Assembly (NCBI GenBank): GCA_937868025.1
Contig: CALMLJ010000610.1
Span: 1 to 25,545, forward strand
Direction of reading: 5' to 3'
From: an uncultured Acidimicrobiaceae bacterium
GTDB taxonomy: Bacteria; Actinomycetota; Acidimicrobiia; Acidimicrobiales; Microtrichaceae
Length of the DNA: 25,545 bases
In this document: positions 21,286 through 25,545 of the stretch, one piece after another
How positions within the stretch are numbered: position 1 is the first letter of the stretch
How the letters are laid out: each line of letters begins with the position of its first letter
Notes under the pieces: model-generated
Database searches by the model: none
What the model was told of the DNA's origin: nothing
The model's input: the letters and a program-made list of their open reading frames with translations, nothing else
Translations under genes and position numbers: made by a program

Positions 21286-24144
21286 ATGGCAGACGGGGCC
21301 ACCGATCGGTGTGACGACTGGACGGCGGCGGTCACGTTCGTGCCGGCCGATCCGCCGCGGGCGTCGAGTCTCGCGTGCTGGCGGCCCGACGCGGCCACGG
21401 GCCTGTTCGCCGACGATCCGGGTGCCGACGCGATGCTCGACGTCGTGGTGCCTCGCGGCGACCGGCCGCGTCGTGAGTCGGTGGCCGTCCGGCAGGTCAC
21501 CCTGGCCGACGCCATCGTGCCGCTGCTCGAGCTCGACGGTGCTGCGCCCGGGGTGCCGCCGGCGTCGGTCTCGGCGCGATGGTGGTCGGCGGCGACGGTC
21601 GTTGCGCTCGACCTGATCGCCCGCGGTCATCTCATCCCGGCCGTGACGACGGGCGGGTGGGACGCCTGGCAGATCGACCCCCTCGAACCGGCCGACCACG
21701 CCGTGCTGGCTCGGCTCGTGGCGGCATGCCCACCCGAGGCGCATGCGATCGCAGCACCGTCGGGCCGGTCCGAGGTGGCCGACCCGGCGTGGCTGTTGCG
21801 ATCGTTCCTCGACGCCGTGGCCGACGCGTTCGTCCGTACGGCCGCGGCGCCGCTCGCGCTGGGTTCGCACCTGTTCGCCGGCGCAACCCCGTCGCCGGCC
21901 GAGCCGCTCCGACCGTGGATCGGTGCAGCCTTCGGCCACCTCACCAGCGCCACCCGCCTCGGGCTCCGCGTCGACCTCGTACAGGAACGCAGCGACGACG
22001 AGACCACCGCCCGGTTCGACGTCGTCCTCCAGCTGCGCAGCACGCAGGATCCGTCATTGGTCGTCGACGCCGACGAGTTGGCCGACTGCCCGCCGATGCT
22101 CCGGGCGCGTCTCGGTGCCGGCGCCGGAGCCGAGTTGTTGGTCGCCCTCAGCCGAGCGGCTCGGTGGTGGCCGACGCTCGACCGGGTGCTCGACCACGAC
22201 GAACTCCCCGGTCGCGTCGCGGTCGACGTGGACGAGATCGAAGATCTCATCGAGGTCGCGGAAGACCTCGAGGCCGCCGGTGTCGAGGTGCTGTGGCCGG
22301 CGTCGTTCGTCGCCGATCTCCGACCCCGCCTCGTCGCGTCGGCGCCTCCTCCCGTCGCCGGCAAGGAGCCGATGGTGGGGTTGGGCACGCTGCTCGACTT
22401 CCGGTGGGAGGTCCTGTGCGACGGGGTGCCACTCGACGACATCGAGCTCGACGCGCTCGCCGACGCCAAGCGCGGCCTCGTCTGGATGCGGGGCCGTTGG
22501 GTGCGCACCGACGCCGAGGTGATGCGCCGCATCCGCCAGGTCCCGAGTGGCCTCGACGGCCCATCGGGCCTGGCGGCAGCCCTGGCCGGCGAGGTGGTCG
22601 ACGACGACGGGGCCACGGTCGAGGTCGTCGCCGCCGGCTTCGCCGACACCCTGCGCCTGCGGCTCGGCGAGCTGGCGGGTCTCCGCGAGGAGGCCGAGCC
22701 CGAGGGGCTGGCCGCGACGCTCCGCCCGTATCAGCGACGTGGCGTGGCGTGGATGGCCGACCTGTGCCGGGCCGGTCTCGGGGGAGTCCTGGCCGACGAC
22801 ATGGGGCTCGGCAAGACCGTGCAGGTCATCGCCCTCCACCTGGTCCTGGCGCGATCCCGCCCGATCGCTGCGCCGACCCTGGTCGTGTGTCCCACGTCGG
22901 TGCTCGGCAACTGGGCGCGGGAGATCGCCCGGTTCGCTCCCGACGTCCCGGTCCGCAAGCTGTCGGGTCCCGATCGAAGCCTCGCCGGCCTGGCGTCCGA
23001 CGAGATCGTGCTCGTCACCTACGGCGTGATGCGGCGCATGGCCGACGACCTGGCCGAGGTCGGGTGGGGTGTGGTCGTGGCCGACGAGGCGCAGTCGATC
23101 AAGAACCCCCGGGCGCGTACGTCCCGGGCGATCCGTAGCATCCCCGCCGACGCCCGGATCGCCCTCACCGGTACCCCGGTCGAGAACCGCCTGAGCGAGC
23201 TCTGGGCCCTGCTCGACTGGACGACGCCGGGCCTCCTCGGCAGCGCCGAGCACTTCCGCACCCAGTTCGCGGTGCCGATCGAGCGTCGGGGCGTTCGCAC
23301 GACGTCCCAGCGACTGTCCCTCCTCACCAAGCCGTTCATGTTGCGGCGCCGCAAGACCGACGACGGCGTCGCCCCCGACCTGCCGAGCCGTACCCAGCAC
23401 GATGTGGTGGTGCCGCTCAGCGTCGAGCAACTGTCGATGTACGAGGCGCTGGTGCGGGAGTCACTGTTCCAGATCAACGGATCCGAGGGCGCCACCCGCG
23501 TGGGCATGGTGTTCCGGCTGCTGACGGCGCTCAAGCAGATCGCCAACCACCCCGGTCAGTACCTGCACGAGATCGACGGGCCGCTCGACGGTCGGTCGGG
23601 CAAGCTCGACGCCACTGTGGAGCTGGTCGGTGCCGCCGTCGAGGGCGAGGAGCGTGTGCTGGTCTTCTCGCAGTACGTCGAGATGTGCCATCTGCTCCGG
23701 CGCCGGTTCGCCGAGGAGGGCATCGACGCGGAGGTGCTGCACGGTGGCCTGTCGGCCGACGCCCGCGACCGCCTCGTCGACCGGTTCCAGGCCGGCGACA
23801 TTCCCGTGCTCGTCATCTCCCTCAAGGCCGGCGGCACCGGCCTCAACCTGACCGCCGCCACCCAGGTCGTCCACTTCGACCGGTGGTGGAACCCCGCCGT
23901 CGAGGACCAGGCGACCGACCGGGCGTGGCGCATCGGCCAGACCCGACCGGTGGTCGTCCACCGCATGATCTCGGAGGGCACGATCGACGAACGCATCGCC
24001 GAGATGATCGAACGCAAGCGTTCGCTCGCCGAGAGTGTGGTCGGTGGCGGCGAGACGTGGATCGCCGATCTCGACGACCGCCAACTCGCCGAGCTGGTGA
24101 CACTCCGGTCGGCGGCCCACTTCCGTTCGGGGGTCCTGCTGTGA
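21286..24144 (+). CDS. SNF2-family DEAD/DEAH ATPase (HelZ/RapA-like)
   Basis: 952 residues. An N-terminal region of about 360 residues without recognised motifs leads into the bacterial SNF2-associated domain (LLDFRWEVLCDG from 369, ALADAKRGLVWMRGRWV). The SF2 ATPase core follows: Walker A DMGLGKT with K510, CPTSVLGNWAREI, Walker B DEAQ (600-603), LTGTPVENRLSELWALLDW, VLVFSQY (from 792), GGTGLNLTAATQVVHFDRWWNPAVEDQATDRAWRIGQ with D865 and motif VI R879-Q885. Such proteins translocate on double-stranded DNA and remodel protein-DNA complexes; the bacterial role is largely unknown. The SWIM-protein gene starts inside its stop codon, a pairing also seen in mycobacteria next to HelZ. Confidence 0.95.
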   Translation: MADGATDRCDDWTAAVTFVPADPPRASSLACWRPDAATGLFADDPGADAMLDVVVPRGDRPRRESVAVRQVTLADAIVPLLELDGAAPGVPPASVSARWWSAATVVALDLIARGHLIPAVTTGGWDAWQIDPLEPADHAVLARLVAACPPEAHAIAAPSGRSEVADPAWLLRSFLDAVADAFVRTAAAPLALGSHLFAGATPSPAEPLRPWIGAAFGHLTSATRLGLRVDLVQERSDDETTARFDVVLQLRSTQDPSLVVDADELADCPPMLRARLGAGAGAELLVALSRAARWWPTLDRVLDHDELPGRVAVDVDEIEDLIEVAEDLEAAGVEVLWPASFVADLRPRLVASAPPPVAGKEPMVGLGTLLDFRWEVLCDGVPLDDIELDALADAKRGLVWMRGRWVRTDAEVMRRIRQVPSGLDGPSGLAAALAGEVVDDDGATVEVVAAGFADTLRLRLGELAGLREEAEPEGLAATLRPYQRRGVAWMADLCRAGLGGVLADDMGLGKTVQVIALHLVLARSRPIAAPTLVVCPTSVLGNWAREIARFAPDVPVRKLSGPDRSLAGLASDEIVLVTYGVMRRMADDLAEVGWGVVVADEAQSIKNPRARTSRAIRSIPADARIALTGTPVENRLSELWALLDWTTPGLLGSAEHFRTQFAVPIERRGVRTTSQRLSLLTKPFMLRRRKTDDGVAPDLPSRTQHDVVVPLSVEQLSMYEALVRESLFQINGSEGATRVGMVFRLLTALKQIANHPGQYLHEIDGPLDGRSGKLDATVELVGAAVEGEERVLVFSQYVEMCHLLRRRFAEEGIDAEVLHGGLSADARDRLVDRFQAGDIPVLVISLKAGGTGLNLTAATQVVHFDRWWNPAVEDQATDRAWRIGQTRPVVVHRMISEGTIDERIAEMIERKRSLAESVVGGGETWIADLDDRQLAELVTLRSAAHFRSGVLL

Positions 24145-25334
24145 GCGCCGGGTCGCCGATGCGCACGACGTCGTGGGGCGCGGCGTGGATCGAGCGGATG
24201 GTGGCGGCGCGCACGTTCGAGGGCACCGAGCTGAGCCGGGGCCGGGGCCTCGCCGCCCGGGGGGCCGTCGACGAGTTCACCGTCGAGCCGGGTTCGGTCG
24301 GTGGTGTGGTCCGGGGCCGCAGCTCGCTCGAACGCAGGGTCCGGGTCGGCGTCCGTCGGTTCACCGACGAACAGTGGGCGACGGTTCGCGCGACGCTGGC
24401 CGGTTCGAGCCGGCTGGTCGCCGCCGTGCTCGAGGGCGCGCTGCCCGAGGCGTTGCACGACCGCCTCGAGGCGGTCGGCTGTGGTCTGCTCCCCGGTGTC
24501 CGTGACGTCTCGATCGACTGCAGTTGCGGCAACCTCGCCGAGTCGTGTGTCCACGCGGCCGCAGTGGTGTGTCGCCTCGCCGAAGCGCTCGATGCCGACC
24601 CACTGCTGTTGGTGATGTTGCGTGGGGGCGATCGGTCGGCGTTGGTGCAGGGCATGGTCCCGGTGTCATCGGGTCGTGATCGTGAACGCGCCGCCGCCGA
24701 TCAGCGGGTGTCAGCGATCCCGGGTCGTCCCGCCGATCCGACGATGTCGGCCGCCACGGCGTGGAAGCGCCGTCTCGGCGAGATCCCGACGATCGATCGC
24801 CGCCGCCGTGCCCCCGGTCGGCCGCGGGTGGGGGCCGCCCCGCCGTCCGCCGAACTCGGCTTCGACCAGGCGGGTCTCGATCGCCTGGTGCGCGATGCAG
24901 CTGCCCGGGCCGGTGCGCTGTTGGGAGCGCCGGCCTCGGGTGCGGGCCTCGATCTCGACCTGATCGCCGACGCCGTCCGCCGGAGCGCCTCGGGCACGCT
25001 TGCGGCGCCCGACTCCGTGTCGGCGGTGGTCGCAGCGGCGGCGGGCTGCCCGCCCGAATCGGCGCCCGCGCTCACCGAGGCCTGGCGTCATTGTGGGCCA
25101 GCCGGCATCGACGTGCTGCTGCGACCCCGTCGTCTCGGTCCCGATGAACTCGAGCTGATCGCTGCGACGTTCGAGATCGAGGTGAAGGCGCGGTCCACCG
25201 GCGCGGTCCTCCCCGGTGGGCGCCAGATCCGTCGGGCCGACGACGGCACCTGGATCGTGTTGGCGTCCGACGATGTCGCCGGCTGGCGCATCGTCGACGC
25301 AGCAGCCGACCTCGACGACCTCACCATCGACTGA
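24141..25334 (+). CDS. SWIM zinc-finger protein, partner of SNF2 ATPase
   Basis: 397 residues. The N-terminal domain has AAWIERMVAARTFEGTELSRGRGLAARGAV and a SWIM motif CxC-x6-CxH with C127, C129, C136 and H138, a zinc-binding fold that contacts DNA or proteins. Next comes a basic, low-complexity linker (about 175-235, with GRPADPTMS and RRRRAPGRPR; the RRRAPGRPR part is AT-hook-like). The C-terminal domain of about 160 residues is unrecognised. The GTG at 24141 overlaps the SNF2 stop (GTGA), implying equimolar production and probably a complex. It could target or clamp the ATPase on DNA (inference). Confidence 0.88.
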   Translation: MSAGSPMRTTSWGAAWIERMVAARTFEGTELSRGRGLAARGAVDEFTVEPGSVGGVVRGRSSLERRVRVGVRRFTDEQWATVRATLAGSSRLVAAVLEGALPEALHDRLEAVGCGLLPGVRDVSIDCSCGNLAESCVHAAAVVCRLAEALDADPLLLVMLRGGDRSALVQGMVPVSSGRDRERAAADQRVSAIPGRPADPTMSAATAWKRRLGEIPTIDRRRRAPGRPRVGAAPPSAELGFDQAGLDRLVRDAAARAGALLGAPASGAGLDLDLIADAVRRSASGTLAAPDSVSAVVAAAAGCPPESAPALTEAWRHCGPAGIDVLLRPRRLGPDELELIAATFEIEVKARSTGAVLPGGRQIRRADDGTWIVLASDDVAGWRIVDAAADLDDLTID

Positions 25335-25341
25335 CCCACAC

Positions 25342-25357
25342 CGGCGCTGGAGCGCCG
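25342..25357. terminator. Short hairpin between SWIM gene and histidine kinase
   Basis: CGGCGCT (25342-25348) pairs with AGCGCCG (25351-25357). It is followed by GGGTCAGACGCG-type short direct repeats (25361-25390) that run into the stop of the convergent kinase gene. Candidate bidirectional terminator. Confidence 0.4.
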
Positions 25358-25387
25358 CCCCGGGTCAGACGCGGGGTCAGACGCGGG

Positions 25388-25545
25388 TCAGGCTGGGGGA
25401 GTGGGGAGCTCGAACCCGACGGCGGCTCCGCCCCCGTGGTTGCCGGCGAACACCCGCCCGCCATGGCCCTCGATGATCTGGTTGACGATCGCGAGCCCGA
25501 GGCCCGATCCCGGCGCGGTCCGGGCCTCGGTCGCCCGGTAGAAGC
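25388..25545 (-). CDS. Sensor histidine kinase, C-terminal fragment
   Basis: The minus strand from the window edge reads FYRATEARTAPGSGLGLAIV, then NQIIEGHGGRVFAGN, HGGGAAVGFELP, and stops at TGA (25388-25390). This is the end of a HATPase_c domain: the F box (FYRA), the G2 box (GSGLGLAIV) and the final strand (GGAAVGFELP). About 52 residues are visible and the gene continues past 25545. In the intact protein this domain binds ATP and phosphorylates a histidine to pass a signal to a response regulator, which should lie beyond the edge. Confidence 0.88.
   Translation of the reverse strand, partial: FYRATEARTAPGSGLGLAIVNQIIEGHGGRVFAGNHGGGAAVGFELPTPPA

Noticed and set aside
21286..25545. A phage-defence island around the SNF2/SWIM pair
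   Set aside because: No nuclease, methyltransferase, toxin or mobile genes are adjacent; the next gene is an ordinary sensor kinase.
1..25545. tRNA, rRNA, riboswitch or transposon
   Set aside because: No cloverleaf-like sequence, rRNA motif, known riboswitch core, transposase gene or terminal inverted repeats were seen by reading.

Overview
This is a high-GC bacterial chromosome segment, by eye close to 70% G+C. Codon use is strongly G/C-ending and GTG starts are common. The gene content is that of an actinobacterium: a tandem-ACT SerB, a Nei2-type glycosylase, an SNF2/SWIM pair, an F420-type LLM oxidoreductase, a Septum_form lipoprotein and an Ltp2/DUF35 pair. The overall style suggests Acidimicrobiia (Ilumatobacter-like), but that is an inference and I could not test it. 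Genes are tightly packed with many 1-4 base stop/start overlaps. I see no rRNA, tRNA, CRISPR, IS element, prophage or integrase.

Layout. 1-3693 (minus): cytochrome P450 translationally coupled to an acyl-CoA synthetase, then a 188-aa protein of unknown family, flanked by extragenic repeats. 3743-6042 (plus): rph-rdgB-galT operon. 6082-7915 (minus): a frameshifted D-threonine-aldolase-like gene and a Nei/Fpg DNA glycosylase. 7982-10508 (plus): proline-rich RDD membrane protein, thiolase-fold (Ltp2-like) protein and DUF35 zinc-ribbon partner, all overlapping. 10532-11476 (minus): pilin-like small protein and a universal stress protein. 11616-12212 (plus): clpP with a perfect bidirectional terminator. 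12308-13981 (minus): CAP-domain lipoprotein, small lipoprotein and rpe. 14082-14894 (plus): prmA-like methyltransferase. 14909-16162 (minus): serB. 16298-18639 (plus): TrmA/RumA-type RNA methyltransferase and a lipocalin-like protein of unknown function. 18660-20829 (plus): glutaminyl cyclotransferase lipoprotein, Septum_form lipoprotein and LLM oxidoreductase. 20948-21148 (minus): cold-shock protein. 21286-25334 (plus): SNF2 helicase and SWIM zinc-finger protein. 25388-end (minus): C-terminus of a sensor histidine kinase.

The most striking signal is not a gene. At ten transcription-unit starts a TANNNT box lies 6-8 bases (exactly 7 in six cases) before the start codon, the signature of leaderless transcription. 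It also fixes several ambiguous start codons. The rpe/prmA divergent promoter is the most unusual site: three perfect 23-bp tandem repeats fill nearly all of the space between the two opposing -10 boxes. Other points of note are a frameshift in an otherwise conserved PLP enzyme gene, a seven-codon mini-ORF coupled to the gene at 17470, REP-like palindromes at the left end, and hairpins at every convergent gene junction.

Functionally the window mixes housekeeping (RNA and nucleotide-pool maintenance, base excision repair, proteolysis, pentose phosphate, serine synthesis, translation-related methylation) with accessory lipid/steroid-like metabolism (P450, acyl-CoA synthetase, Ltp2-like/DUF35) and envelope lipoproteins. 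I found no convincing new defence or mobile system. The SNF2/SWIM pair is the nearest candidate for an under-described nucleic-acid system.
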